DNA of 64,000 bases from Melanocharis versteri (Eukaryota; Chordata; Aves; Passeriformes; Melanocharitidae). Below, piece after piece: positions 12,301 through 27,300 of the stretch. The DNA lies in NCBI GenBank assembly GCA_013397845.1, contig VZTG01010313.1, positions 62,001-126,000 of the forward strand, written 5' to 3'. A program made the position numbers and the translations under genes. Under the pieces are notes generated by a model. That model ran no database searches. It was given only the letters and a program-made list of their open reading frames with translations, and was not told the DNA's origin. Each line of letters begins with the position of its first letter. Position 1 is the stretch's first letter.

Positions 12301-15300
12301 AGCCTCCAAAGTGACACCTATTGTCAAACCCAAATAAATAATGGTAGCTGTATAACTTACATGCTGAAACTGAATTTGCAGTTTTTGACTTTGCTCAGTA
12401 AGCTCCAAGAACTCCCTCATGGTTTCATCCTTTTCTTTCCGTGCCTGCTGTAGGTTAGTAGTGAGCTGAGTGATAATGTCATCCCTTTTTTTGATAGCAG
12501 CTTCGAATTCTTGCAGCTATAAAAGATAGAATTTAAACTATTAATGCACATGAAAACCACACACAAAAATACTAGCTAATTTTAGTTAAGCAGGAATAAA
12601 TCATCCCTAACCTCTCTATTTAAAAGGTGTCTCACTAGTAGAGCTTCTATATTTTCAAAAACTATTCGTAAAAATTTCAGAAACAGGGTTTTTCCCCCTC
12701 ACTGAACAATACATGATCTCTCCATAAAATATAGTTATCAAATAACAAAATCTCAACTTTCAAGAAGGTAAATTAGTTAAATATATAACTTGCTTTTGAA
12801 ATAAAAAGTGTGGCCGCATAAACAAACCATTATAAAGGAGGCTAGAATACCTACTAATAAGGTTTCAGCAATTTTGTACAACTACTCCTGTTCACACAGT
12901 TTTCCCACAATAAATGCAAGTTATATCATCTCTCACTTGAGGTGCAACAAATAGCATTCATTGTACTAAAGCATATAATAGATACCATGCAGTATCCTAC
13001 ACTGTGAACCCAGGAAAATAATTCATAACTACATGAGAAAATCAGTTCAAGCTGCAAAATGGATACAGCATATTTAATAGATGAATCTTTTGTAGTTTGT
13101 AATGATGAAGAAATTATAAGAGTATGAAAAGATTCTTTGCCAACTGTTTTATTTTTTTGTAGGATTACACTCAAACAGTAAGAAATTCTACAGTATTAAT
13201 TGGCAATATTTTTGTGTGCATTTATATAAACATGTTTCTCAGTATAAAGTCCCTTTTTCAGTTTGAACTCCTTTAAGGCTAGTGGAAGCCTTGTCTCTAC
13301 ATATTGCAAATTTCTTGAACCATTAGTCATCTTCTGTAACTGTTTCGTTTACAATGCTCCCCAAAAAAACCTTCACCGAGTTATATGCTGAATCTTGGCT
13401 GTTAACATGGTAATGCTTCCAGATAAAGTTCTTTTTAGAACACTCGAGTCAACTTCTAGTTTAAAAATACAGGCCTAATGGAAATACTAAATGTTTGTTA
13501 GTAGAGAAAATTAGGAACAAATCAGGAACTTAAGTGTGCTACACCTTTGCCTCTGCATCTATTCAATGAAATTGAGTCAGTAAATATGTCAGTTCCATAG
13601 CACACCATGTTATATAATTTCCAACTTTTTAAATTCAATCTCTGTTCTTGACAAACAGGCAGAACTAAAGCATACAACTATCTTCCCCCCGCCCTTTACA
13701 ATTCTTCCATCTCTTCTGAAAAATAAACCATATCCATTTCTCAACTGAGATATGATGCACTGCACCACTATCACACAAAAATACACTGCAAATATTAAAA
13801 TATTATTGTACCACCGCCCCAAAACCAAAAATGCTTCATTTTGTCTTAACATATTTTAATTTTATTTTTAAAATTGTAATTATAGTAATTTTAAAAATGC
13901 AAACATTTTCACTTTCTATTCTTTCAGGAAAAACTAACAGTAGTTACAATCATTAGAATCACTTATTTTCTTTATTATGCTGTAATTATGACTACTATGT
14001 TTAGCACAATGGATACAAGACACAGTAATTAAAATTCAACACCAGACAAAGAAATAACAAGCCACCTCTTCTGGGGCAACCACTTAACTGGTGCTGTGGT
14101 GGATGACGTCTATTATCACAGATAAAATACATATAGTAGTAGTAGTAGTAATAATAATAATAATAACAATAATAACATTGCAATGGTGAAAATAACTGAA
14201 TATTAGAACTTTTTTTTATTTTATAGGACTTTGCAAAAAAATAGCAAAATACAGTCACATGACCTGAATCCAAACTAGGAGAGAGACGAGCATGACATAA
14301 AGCACAACAAAGCACTGATTTGATGCATTGCACCACTGGCTTAAACTGGAAGAATATTCTTTACTTTAAAACTTAAGTTTATATTGCAATGGTATTTTTA
14401 AAGCAAGAAATGCTTTCCCGTAAACCCAAATTATTAGGTGTTTTAAATTAAAACATTCTTACACGGTAGTTTTTGTATTTCACACTGTGAAGTCTGACAT
14501 ACATTTTGCTTCAGTTATATTATTCCTTGGAGAGTAAAACCTGAGTTTTTTTGATCTTGGAGGAACAGGAAGATACTACAGTCTTTGCATAACTAGAGAA
14601 GAATTAGGGCTTTTCTTGAAGAAAATTGTCTTTCCATCCCTAATTTGAAGAAACTCACTGCAAAGACAATTCGAATTTCAGTCACAAAATACAGAGAAAA
14701 AGGACACACAATGGAAATGCCATTCAAAGTAAGAGAACACATGGTATATGATTGGAAGAAATTATGTGTAATTAATTCTATATCACACACTGAGTACATT
14801 CTGAACAGCTACCGTTAGTGTGAACTCTTTCCAGTGATGCTCTGCATTTTTGCATGTAACCAAATAGCAAGTAGAAAGCAACATAAGGTAATTATACCTG
14901 TTGCAATCCTTCTGTACCATAGGCTGCCCTCATTTCTTCTATCTCTCTGCTTAGTTCTTCAATCTCTTGTTGTTTCCCAGCCAACTGATTCTCCATCACC
15001 TCTAGCTGTGTGTGTGAGTGCTGCATTCCATGCTCTGAATGAATGTCTCCAACTCCAAATTCTTCTTCCTAAATCAATCCAAGTTCCTTTACATGCCAAT
15101 TTTTATGTTTTATCACAGTAAGTAAAGTCAAGCATCAAATTCTGTACCAAAAGCCACCTTAGAACATTAACATACAATACAGCATCAAAGATCTTATTGC
15201 CATGGTAACCTCCTTTGTTAGTATAATTCACACCTCAAAAGCACTGACACAAAACGTTTCTGCGAGTTGTGCTATAACCTCAGCCTTAATACATGAAGCA

Positions 15301-18300
15301 AACTCGTTTGCATTTCAAGTTTAATGATACACTATATTAATATAGCAAACAATGCAGATGCAGAGCACAGCATGCAAAATAAAGTATTAGTCAGCAACAT
15401 AGTTTTTGTTCAAAACAAATTGACATGTTTAGTATTCTCCTTTAGTATTACGATTCAATTTGCAATACTGTACCCTGATTAAGTCTGCAGGTATAGCTGT
15501 TCTTGACACAAAACTGCAACCATTTACCTGTATAAAGACAATTTCTAAATACATTATTTGAAATAATGCTTGATTTCTATTTCCCACTTACTTGAATCTT
15601 ATGTGGCAATTTCTGCGGACCCATGGGAATTGTAACACCACAAAAATTTATTTCATTTGAAATAAAAAATAGCTTTCTATATAGCAAATTGCATCAAAGT
15701 AAGCACAGATAGCAGGTAAAACACCCAAAACTGCAAAAATAAATACTATTGTCTAAAAACAAAAACCTTATTATGAATCGACATCTAGAGAAAACAAAGG
15801 AATTCAGATTTAAGGTCAATGCAAAGCTTTATCTTTTAAATCATTAAAATACACTACTATTGCATTTTAAATTATATGTTTAATATTTTTATATATTACT
15901 AAACATAGTTATGCTTTCTGAAAGATTTTAATACACCACAAGATTTAGTCTTTCTGAAAGTCACCTATCTCTTGACAGGGGATGGAAGGCAGAATCACAG
16001 ACTTTCATTCTCAATTTGAAGGGATATTATGAAATTGAAAAAGAGCAGAAATGACACATTTGACATAAGACATTTGAAAATAAATCCTCTTTCACTCACC
16101 TAACACTGCAAGCCCTTTCAGCTTCTACGAGAATTTTGGTCCTACTGACCGTACAAACCAAAACCAGCAAATCTCCAAAAGGCAAGCCAAAGTAGGAGTT
16201 ATAGGTAAAAAAAAAAATCCGAATGAAAAGAACATGCTGTGTATGTGTGAGTAACGACCAAACAGACAGGCAGGCTTTAAAACAGCAGACCAATGTTCAA
16301 AAATGAGAAAGCAAGAACAGCTGCATTTCTCCTCCGAGCCGTTTATTACATCAGAGCCTGAAACAAAAATAATGGTACTAGAAATGGAAAGGCATCATAG
16401 TATTCCAGACCCAAATACTATGTTTAAATCAAAAAAAAGAAGCCTTACTGCTCAGATGTCTGCCATAGCCTAGATCAGGGCTTACAAACAACTATCATGC
16501 CTGAGCAAATCAATAAGTGCACTGTTGTAAACGGGATCAATACAGTCATTGACTTTGTATTAGGCGAATGAATAAATCTGCATTAGAGAATTTGCAGAGC
16601 TGACACAGTGCCCTTTCAATTTCTGACTTTCTCAGTAAAAAGACACCACAGAGATTTCTACCTTAATTTAGAAAGAACAAAGAAAATTGCAGCAAACAGC
16701 AGTCCAGGCAACTCAGAGAGGCACTGTGTATCATCCGTGTATTGCCAGATGTTTCCTCTATGTTCAGACACAAATCTCTCCACAGCGCCTGGCACCAACG
16801 TCTTTATTCAGACTTTGGCGCACATCCCAGATTAATAACACTAGTAGTTTAATAGAAACTATTATGAAATCCTTCCTTTCCCCTCTGTAACTCCCATTTT
16901 ATTTAGGCTTCATTGATAAAGATGCAGTGTACAATCATTGTAGTCTACCACAGTGGATACACTTCTCTTCCCATGAATCGTGGCTATGTGCAACTATCAA
17001 AGATGCTTTATTACAAGAGTTAATAGGAAAGGCACAAAAGTCTTATCTCATTAGCTGTTCCAGACTCCTCAGCAGCTGAAAATTCTACAAAAGACCCTTA
17101 ACATTTAAGAGGTATTTTGCTACACACATTCAAAACAACTGTCTGGAACGTCAGAAATCCTGCTCCATTTCGTGGGAGCGTAACTCTTTGACATCACACA
17201 AGTGATGCACACAGTAACATAGTAGTCCATGCTGGTGCTCATCTGATAGTTGCTTCTTTCAAATGCCTTATGTCTTCCAGCAAAGCGCAAGTGGAAACAT
17301 GACTAGGCAACAAATTGCACTGCAATCTGTGAAAAAACCCCCAGTGAGACAGCCACAGCAGGGTGCTGTGTTGAGAGAAACCTTGGGAGCAGCCTGGCAA
17401 CCCCTGGCATGACAAATTCTGCTGTGTAAAACCAGACAGACAGCTGGTAATGAGTTATTAGCTTCAAAATATCTTAATTTAAAATTAATTTTTCACTCAT
17501 GTGAAATATATGAATTGAGTAGCTCAGATGCCAATGCAAGTGTCAGTAGATGGCTAAACAAGGCCTGCAGGACTCCTGTGTTTTGACTTATGGTCCCAGT
17601 GATTTATCCATTTAGAGATCTTCTGCAAGTCCATAAATACTTTCAATGTAGATTCTTATAATTTCTTCTTTAAAAGCTTTGCAGTTCACCTTTAAAACGG
17701 AAACATTCTTATGCCTTAATTACTTATGATGTGCTTAGTTATATACCCCAGGAAATAATTAAACACTGAAAGAATCAAACCACATACCATTTCAACATAA
17801 TGGAACCAAGAAATAACAAGAGCTCTGGATAAAATTGCATAAGCAACTAATCACAAAATGAGAATAGATTAGATTTTATAATACATTACTCAGCAGCCAC
17901 AGTTTCAGTGAACAAAAGACATGAAATAAGTGAAGGTTATGGAAGTCTCTCGAAGGACATTCTGTCTGACTGTTCTTCCTTTCCTTGCACTTTCAAAATA
18001 ATTCACAGAAATAGTACTTACTATTATAAAGTAAAATATAATCTGCAGTCTATTGGCTAAAAATAAAGGTTTCATTTATATTGCATCAGTTAATATACAT
18101 GCTTAAGGCAAATGAAAGGAATCTTCTTTCTGAGAAACACAAGGAAAACCAATTTCCACCACTGAATTAAGGCAGTGGTTCATGACAGTTGCCACCAGAG
18201 GTCAGGATTACATTTATGAAATCACTGTACACTGTCTAATGTTCCTTAGATCTTGGAAGACCTGAAATTGTATCTCAAATATAGTAGCAATACCATATAA

Positions 18301-21300
18301 TGTGTTACTACTTATCACATTAATACCATTTCTACAGAGATTTCCCTTTATAAATAATAAATTCATGCTCAGCATAAATCAATACATACTGTTCTGCTTA
18401 AAAGACTTGTTTGATTTGGTAGTAGAAACATACAGAAGTATCTGGAACAGATTAACAATTTTACCTCATGTTTTCTTTCCCCCTCCACCCTTTCTTGCAC
18501 ATTTTAGACATCTGATTCTTTCATAAAAAATTAATATTTAGACCTTGAACACTGCTTGTCAATGTTCCTAGCCTCTCCTCAATTTTCTAGTTTTGTCACA
18601 ACTGACTATATGAAACTTAGCTAAAATTAACAATTAGGTCAACTTGGGAAAATGAATTTCAGCATATTTTGGGGATTTTCCAGGGGAGGGTTTTTACTCC
18701 ATAAACAAAAGCCATTTTTAGTTTGTGATGGAAATAGTTACAATCCTATAACTAAGGTTAGTAACTTCTCAAGGACAACAATTGATGACTTTTTAAAATA
18801 TCATGGCTTAATATATTTTTATATATATTAACAGAACAGCAACAGGTTTCTTTATGCAGTAGTTAAGGTTGAGGTATAGAATCTCATTAAAATTTATAAA
18901 AACAAACAACTTTCTAGACTTCATACTAACCATCTTTTCAGAGATACACTTTGCAAATTGGAAAGAGAGACAAGAAGAGAAAAAAAAAATCAGGTGGAGC
19001 AGTTTTTCAGTTATACCATAAAACTGAGGCATATGGAGAATGTATGGGGGCAACTTTACCTTATGCAGTTATAAAATCCTCCAAAATTCCAACTGTTGGA
19101 AAAAGCCTAACTTCCCTTAGTTCTGAGTTCAAACCACAGCCTTAAATAGCTAGCCACCATTATAACTGAAGATTATGCAGGCAGGTGTTATTGTTGCTCA
19201 AACTGAGGAATTTGTCCCAAAAGACAAGCTGGCCATATGAAAGATTAACCAGTCTTCAGTTGGCTACTACCTTGATAGTGTAGGTATTAGAAAGGTGGCT
19301 GAGCAATACTGAACAAAAGACTGTATCTACAATAAATTTCCTTCAAAACAAGAATTCTTATATAAACATACCTTCAGTTTTGCTTAGACAACTGTACAGC
19401 CTTATAATTTTGTGTCTGGTAAGTCTCCTACAGAGGGAAACACTTATCACTGAATTTTATCCAACTCCTCAAGAGAGGAGGCTGAAGAATTAAAACCATC
19501 TGATTTAATTTATCAATGACAACAAAACAAACTATTTGTGAGCCATTTGAATTTGAAGCATGACAACTACAATTCAACTTAATTTCTGGCAAAAACACTG
19601 AAAATAATACAGATGTTCTAATTGATAAGGAAAAAGATGGATCAACAGGCCTATGTCTCTTCAAATATGGGGTTTCTTAGTGTTCTGAAAAGGAAATAAT
19701 GTATTTGAAAAAAAACTGAGCTCAATATTTTATATATCTGCATAATTATGCTGCTACAGACAAAATTTAATTTATTCTCATCTTCTTCAGCTGAAAAGGC
19801 TTCAGATAATTTTATTTACAGTGTGTCCATGAATGGAAGCAGAGATTTAAATAATAAAAGTAACATTACAGCTGATATGAAACATATTGAAAAATCAGCT
19901 CCTAAAACACCTGCATTCTTAAACATGATGTCTCCCCATTTCAGACACCAACCAATTATAATGAACTGGAATTAAAAAGAGTTTATTAGAAAAGATGGCA
20001 ACTCTGACCACTTGAGCTTGCTTTCCACCAGAGCTGGTATCATACTACTATTCACAAGTTTTGTGTTGCCTATTTGGGTCTCAGAAAATAACTCTCAGCA
20101 AGGTAAAAAGTCTTTTTGCAGGAATAAGAACTGCCTAGTAATGCATCTGTCATTGCATTTTTTAGGAAATCTGTAGGTTTTTTAAGGAATATTTAGACTG
20201 CAGTTTTATTGTTTTCAGTAACTGAAAAATTGCTCCCTAATATCCTCTGCAGGTAGGTATCTATGGAAATCTTTGAAGAACGAAGGAGGTAAAATTGAGT
20301 GTTTAGATGTGAAACTTCATGTTAAAATGAGAGCTTTAAATTCAACTGAAACTGAAGCCCAAAACACCAAAATCAGAACACATCCACAACTACCATGAGG
20401 CATTATACCAGATGTTTTCTATATCCTGTTGCCCTGTGCAAATACATGTTTTCTTCAGCTTTTGCAATCAGTCTCCAGCACAGCTTCCTACCACCTCAGA
20501 AGGAATCAAAATTTCAGCCATATTTCATGATATACATAATATGTCTCACTTGTAAAAATACATGAATATCAATGACATTGTCAACTGTTTTCAAGGGTGC
20601 ATTCTTCACATACTGCAAATTCCATTTAAAAGTAACCACATACCATGGTGATGCATATTCCAAAAAGGTGCACTACGGTCATGGCAGTTCTTCAAAAGTA
20701 TGTCTGCTACATTCTTGATGGCAAACAGCAACGAGGTTTATTTGATTTACTTCACTCCTCTTACTTTTTGCCAAGCGTAAGATTCTGTGTATTTGTTCTA
20801 AAGTGTTTAGCACAGAGAACTGCAAAATAAAACCCTGACTGTCCCTACACAAAGTGATTGTTTGAGACATGAAAAATTAGATTTTTAAACTAAAACCAAT
20901 TCTTACTGTATTCAGATGTTCCATGGCTACTTCTTGCTGGCATGTTCTTGACCGACATTTATGCATGAGGGAGTTTATTCCTTACAAACGTAACTGTTTT
21001 ATCTGACAGGACCCAAGTTCCACACACACAACTACCCTTCAGTGTGACAGAGATGAGCTGTAGATGCCAATGTGTGGGCTGACTCTGGCTAGCAGCTAAG
21101 CCCCGCTCCAGTCACTCACTCCCCCACCAGCAGGGTGGAGGAGAGAATTGGAAGGGCAAAAGGAACTCAAATTCATGGGCTGAGACACAGTCAGCTTAAT
21201 AAGTGAAAGAAAACAAACCAACCAACCAACAAACAATGCACAGGCAATCACTCATCATCTCCCACCAGAAGACTGACACTCAGCCAGTCGCTGAGGTGGC

Positions 21301-24300
21301 TTTGAAACTCATTAAAATGTAATTGACTTGTTAAATAGTCTCTCACAGAAAATTAGTAGAGATTATGCACAGCCACTACTCACATGGCAATACAAAGCAT
21401 TAATACGACCTTAAGGATGACATTGCTACAACAGCTCATGTATATACTGCATTATTTATTATAATAGCCATCCCATTATGGAGTTGACATAATGCTTGCT
21501 TTAATGGTACATTGATCATACCAGTAATAACATGCAACAGATTTGTCCATAATATCACATCTGCTCTTTCTTTCCTTCTCCTTTTGAAAAACTATGCACA
21601 GCATTGCAGCAAACATGTAACAGAAAAGGCTGAAAGAAAAGCTAGGAAAAGCATGACTTCAGTCTTACCTCAGAACTGTAATCTTCTACTGTGGTGGAAA
21701 TTTCACTTTCTGGCTAAAATAAAATATTAAAATATTTACAATGATGGCACTCTAAAAATACTAAACAAGACATTTTCCATTTCACAGTATTTCAAAACAT
21801 CAAGGTGTGTGTGAATTTGATACGAGTATATGTACAGCAATGGTTGCCTTCACTTGCTTGAAATCCTAGCTTTAATAAAGTCATTTTGCTGTTGAACTAT
21901 GATCACAGAAACACTATAATTATGCGACAAAATCTTCAAACAACCTGCAGGTGCAAAACAGTATTTTGGAAATTTAACTTAATTTTCTGGAATTTATTTT
22001 TGGTTTTTTAAAAAGAACTAAGAAGTACCATGAAAAGAACTTGTCTCTGATATATCAATTTTACCTAATTAGGAACTTTGCTGGCTTAAGAACACAATCT
22101 TGTATAGAACATCATTTTCACACAAGCAAGATTTCTGATGTTGACTAGAATTTTAAAACAAACACTCATCCTTCTGCTTCCATGGAAACCAAGGGAAGAC
22201 AAATGGACACAGACTCAAATCTTGTCCACTAATGAAATAGAGGAATTAAAGGAACAAAGCCTTAACAAACTGAGCATAAATGTGCCATGGCAGACACCTG
22301 AATGAAACACAGTGTATCTCGATGAACTACACAAACTGTATCAAGTTTGAGAACCAAAATGTTTGTGGGAAAAGTTGCAAATTACCTATATAAGGTGCAC
22401 TATCATGGAATAAGTGCACTTGAAAGAAAAACTTGAAAACTTCAGAAGTGTTACCATGAGTTAGAACTACTTTGGCAAAAATGAGGTCCACATAATAGAG
22501 CTTAACGTGTTAGCCAGCCTCACATTAAATCAGTCTCAATTTTATATTGATTTCTGTCAGGCTTATTTTCAAATGGAGATGGTACGTTTTGCACTAGTAG
22601 ATATAGGTAAAATTTGGAATGTCAACCGTGTTTTGTTTTTTCAAAGTAATCTACCACTCAGATCTCCTGAAGTTCTGCAGTTTTTACAATCCTAACAACA
22701 CTGATTCTACATATTTTGAACCCAATATGCAGCTCCAGAATGTAATTAACCTAAACAAAGGGTATTGTTTTATGTACAGAGTGCACAACATTACCTTAAA
22801 ATATTTATTTGGAAGTTAAAATTCATATAGTGCATATAATTTTAAAAATAAAAACAGGTCCACCTCAAAAATAAGACATGAACTAAAACAGAAATCAAAA
22901 TTATGTTTTAAAACTATAGGGTGACAGAAGTGTTTCTGCTATAGAATACAAAACTAGTATTTTAAAATATTTAATTTTGACACAAGTATATTTTATTCAT
23001 ATTATTTATATTTATATGAATATTTGTGTATATATACATTTATACAAAAAAATTACATCTGGTTTGTAGTCTATGTCCTTGGTCTAGGACAAAATCCTCG
23101 AGAAGAAATAGAATCAGAGAAAACCACATTCTTTTTTTCATGACACAGATAACAAATATATGGTTGTTATCTTCTTACAATTTTTCATGGTTTGTTCCAA
23201 TTCAGGAGTCTTCACAAAGAATGATTAGAAGCATTCCTATAGAAGCTCAGAAGAATTATGTATATATATACCTAGATCTAAGAACTCTTCAAATCTTTAT
23301 ATGCAGCATGAATGTAGGCACTTCTCCAACATGCAAAAACCAGGAACAAGTAGTCCAATTTCTTCAACAGTTTTTCCTTCTAATGCTTTTGAATTATAAA
23401 AACAGTCTCTTGTTTATAAAGAAGATGAAAAATGAATTTGTACATGCTCAGATAAACTCAAACTGAGTAGATAATTATAGAAAAAGACAAAGAATTTCTA
23501 GGTTGAAGCTTAGGCTGGAATGAGAAAATACGAATTCTTAAAGGAAGCTGATTATTGAAAATAATTCTCTAATTTTATGGCAATTTGGCCATGTATGGTA
23601 TTTTTTAAGAAGTTAATATATTGCTGGTCCTTTCTGAATACCAATCTAAAATGAAAAAAAAAAAAAAGCCTAAAATATTTTTAAAAAATTGTCAAAACGA
23701 CATAGTGCTCCATCAGTTTAGGTGTACAATATCTGCTAGCAGCATAAATAATCTTTCTAAAATGCCAACTTCAGCCCCGGATCTAGATAGTTTTTTGCCT
23801 GTTAAAACCAAGTATTTTTGCCAAGGGATTCTATGATTTTAAGGACAGAAAGATGCCCAAACGAACTCCAGTTAAATGCACAGTCTCCTGTGCGAAGGGG
23901 ATCATCCAAACCCTGCTAAAAACCAGTTAAAGGGAATTAAATCCTATGAGCTCACACATTAGACCCCAGACTGGAAGACTTCAGGTTATTCTTCTGCTAT
24001 CAGAATCTGTAACATTACAAGTAGTCAACATCTTAAAGGCAGTCATCTTGCCATCCAAGCAGCTATGTTACTTCCTAAGACCTGACCAACTTTATTTCAA
24101 AATCCAGTTTCTTCCATTGTCAAGCCACCTGTTCTGTATGCTTCAATTCTTCTTTGGTCAACAGAAGTAATTAGGTTTTACATAGCTCATTTGAGCCACA
24201 GGGGTCCTGTTTGAAAGGAAATAATTTCAAAAAATTCTTACTACACACTCTTAGCAACACAACTTCTTTTGACAGGATAATGCCAAGGCGGCTACTTATC

Positions 24301-27300
24301 AGTTCTCTCAATGCTTTATGGAATTTGAAACAGGTATTTGTTACACCCTCACAGTTGTTTTGCACGTATTCTATCAACTATGTCCTACAGCATTTTCTTG
24401 CTGCAATCAGTTACTCTCTTCTGGCAAAATACTTTAATACCTTACTTAGTATTTTCTTCACTGACAATGTATTTGATTGTTAAAATACACTGAAGAGACA
24501 TCTCAAAGAGTCTTTATAGGCAACTATCTCCATCAATTCTGTAGATGGTACATTTAATGGTAACAGTACTCAGAAAATTTTAAAACGTTCCATCTGTACA
24601 TATACTTCAGAGGAAATACTGCAAGCTGATACAAGACAAAGGAGTATCAGCCTGTGGAATACAGCAGGCCCATTTTGGAGTAACTTGTTTCTCTATGAAG
24701 TTAAGCATTGCCCAAAAGTCATGTTCTTGGACACTGTACGCCCAACATTATCCCAGGATTCACAAAAGAACTCATATACAAAATTGGTCACAAGAACTGA
24801 AAAGTGATTTTCATATTTCTTCGGAAAACTCCCATAGGTGACAATAAAACATTTTGCAAGAACCGACATTCAGTACTAAACTACTACAATTGCAATGGAT
24901 GAAGGTATAGACTGAGTATTCATGGAACAGAATTCTACCTGAAGGAAAATACTGACTTTTTTATGATCTCAGTGAAAACTGTCACAAAAATGTAACTACA
25001 AAAGGCTGGATTAATTCTTGACCAAGTTATTTTGACTTGGCCATTTTCAGATGGGTCACCAGCAACTCATAGAGGATCACAAGTAAGTCTCATTAAGGAG
25101 ACCATGACCAGAAGTGAGGCAAAGAGAATGTCAACAGAATATCCCAGACATAAAACCCTCTCTTTAGGTCATCCTGAACCTTAAGGGCCTTAAATACTTG
25201 TAGAACATCCTGAACATGAAGGGCTATTCTTTTATATTGCCTTATCATGTCTTCCTTAATTCCTAATATCAAAACCATTCAATTCAAATTCCCTGGTAAT
25301 TTATGACTCAAACCATTTTACAATGATCAAATTTAAACCAAGTGCATTTTAGTGGAGATAAACCGCTGCCAAATCTGAACATAACCTGCAGAGAGGCACT
25401 GGACTCTGCAGCGTGTAAACTTCTGATGGTATCAGAAAACACCATCACCAGCAGTAACCTAAGCATTCAATTAGGTTTCTATTCTTTGGTAACATGGCCT
25501 TATAAATGTTTCATCTAAAGTGATACACCCTGTAGCTGCAGAGACCATTCTCCAATACAGGTCATTTCTGTGCCAGTAAATCTATTATATATCAGTACTC
25601 ACAGAGGTAAAGGAAGGCATAATACCAGAGGTTGTCTAATGAATTGAAGAAAATTGGCAAGCTATCTTGGCAATTTTCTGGCCAGATGGTGAATGGAAAG
25701 ATGACTGGCTTCAATCAGAACCATATGCTGCTGAGAATGTATCACTTTCTCTTGTGACACTGACTTTACTATTGAACAGACTATTTCCAAACATTTGCTT
25801 TTCTTCATTCTTCAATTTCAGAACATGTTTCAACGGATGCTATATTATCTGAAGTGACTGGGCTAATTTTTACTACATTTTATTTATCCATATTTTTTTT
25901 CAAATCCTCCATCTTACTGTACATCCCAGAAGATCTCTTTTTCTAGTCAGAGCCCTTAGTTGCTCTTTGCTTTCATGCTTCCATCATAGGAACGTCTTAC
26001 CACATTCACCACTTACGCCTTTTCTCACTGAGGCATCCTCTCTGTTCCTCCATACTGCTTACATACTTCATTTCTCTCGCTTTTCTTCATCAGTTCTCAA
26101 GAATCCTACCCAGTGCTTCCTTAATCACTTGCTGATCCTTATCTGTCAAAATCTCAGATACTAACAACTGGAGTACCATACAGAAATGAAACAATGAACA
26201 TGGAGCTATAAACTTTATCGCCTACTTCAGTTAACAGTTAAGCTATTCTAAAACTATTACCAAAAGGATTTGTCCTTTGAAAAACAAAAGACGAGTTACT
26301 AATCCAACCTCAGTCAATTAGCAGGTATTCTTCATCACAGAACTTTGAACTTTTCTTTTCTAAGAAGCTTTGTATAATAGCTTTTACTACCCAGGTGACT
26401 CAAGGACAATTTTACTGTGACACAGGTTAATTTCTTTTGCTCTCCTGGCATTACAACATTCTGGCAAAGCAGTGTGCTCCAATCCATCATTTCAAGACTT
26501 CCCAGAAAAGATGAACTCAGCAATTATTTACCTTAGAAGTGGCTTTTGCTTTCTTCCATTTTTAGTTACAGAAGTCACAAAATAAGCAATCCTAAACCTT
26601 AGATTTTAATTGATTCCAGTTCATTTTATAATGCGTTCTAGGTTATTTTTACTTCTATATGGAAAAGGACACTATGGATGTCAACACCTTAAGATATCAG
26701 GGTGCAACAGAATGAAGACAAAAAATATTCTCTTAGTGAGAACAAGACAAAAAGCATTCAACATGAAACAAGAGACTTTTCACCAATAAATACCAACTGG
26801 CATTTCTCTAAGAAATCTCGTAAATAAACTTCCTCAAACAGTGGATGGAAAACCTTAGAGATTACAAATAAGTTCAGATGGAAGGTAAACAATGATAGCT
26901 CCTCCAGAGTTCTTCCAATTAGTTTCTGCAACTGGAGGCAATACAGGGGGATAGAGGAACTCACCCTTAGGAACCCAGAAGGGGAAAAAAAAGGGAAATG
27001 GATGACTGCAAAAAACCTGTTTGTACTCTAAACACTTTTGCCCTCCCTGAAAAGAAACTCTTCTGCCTTAACAAGGGAAATAACCTCCCAGAGTAGTATC
27101 TCTATTCCACTTTCTGATATTCACATTGAGTAAGAGAACCCTTTTTAACTTGTATTTGGACATACTAATTCCACTGGGGACTAAAATATCATACTAGAAG
27201 AACTGCAGGGAGATAAACTTCTACCCACAAAACTACCACAGAAGACCCCAGTCAAGACTTTTAGATAGGCAGTATAGTCAGATGTTCTGAGTCTGTATTT

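Noticed and set aside
15989..16060. A possible minus-oriented CR1 3' end
   Set aside because: Only a loose likeness (AGAATCACAGA, then TTTGAAGGGA) without the conserved core. Too weak to list.
23026..23466. A 146-codon plus-strand open frame inside an AKAP9 intron
   Set aside because: It starts in low-complexity TA-repeat sequence, is rich in Ile/Tyr/Phe as expected from AT-rich DNA, and has no domain.
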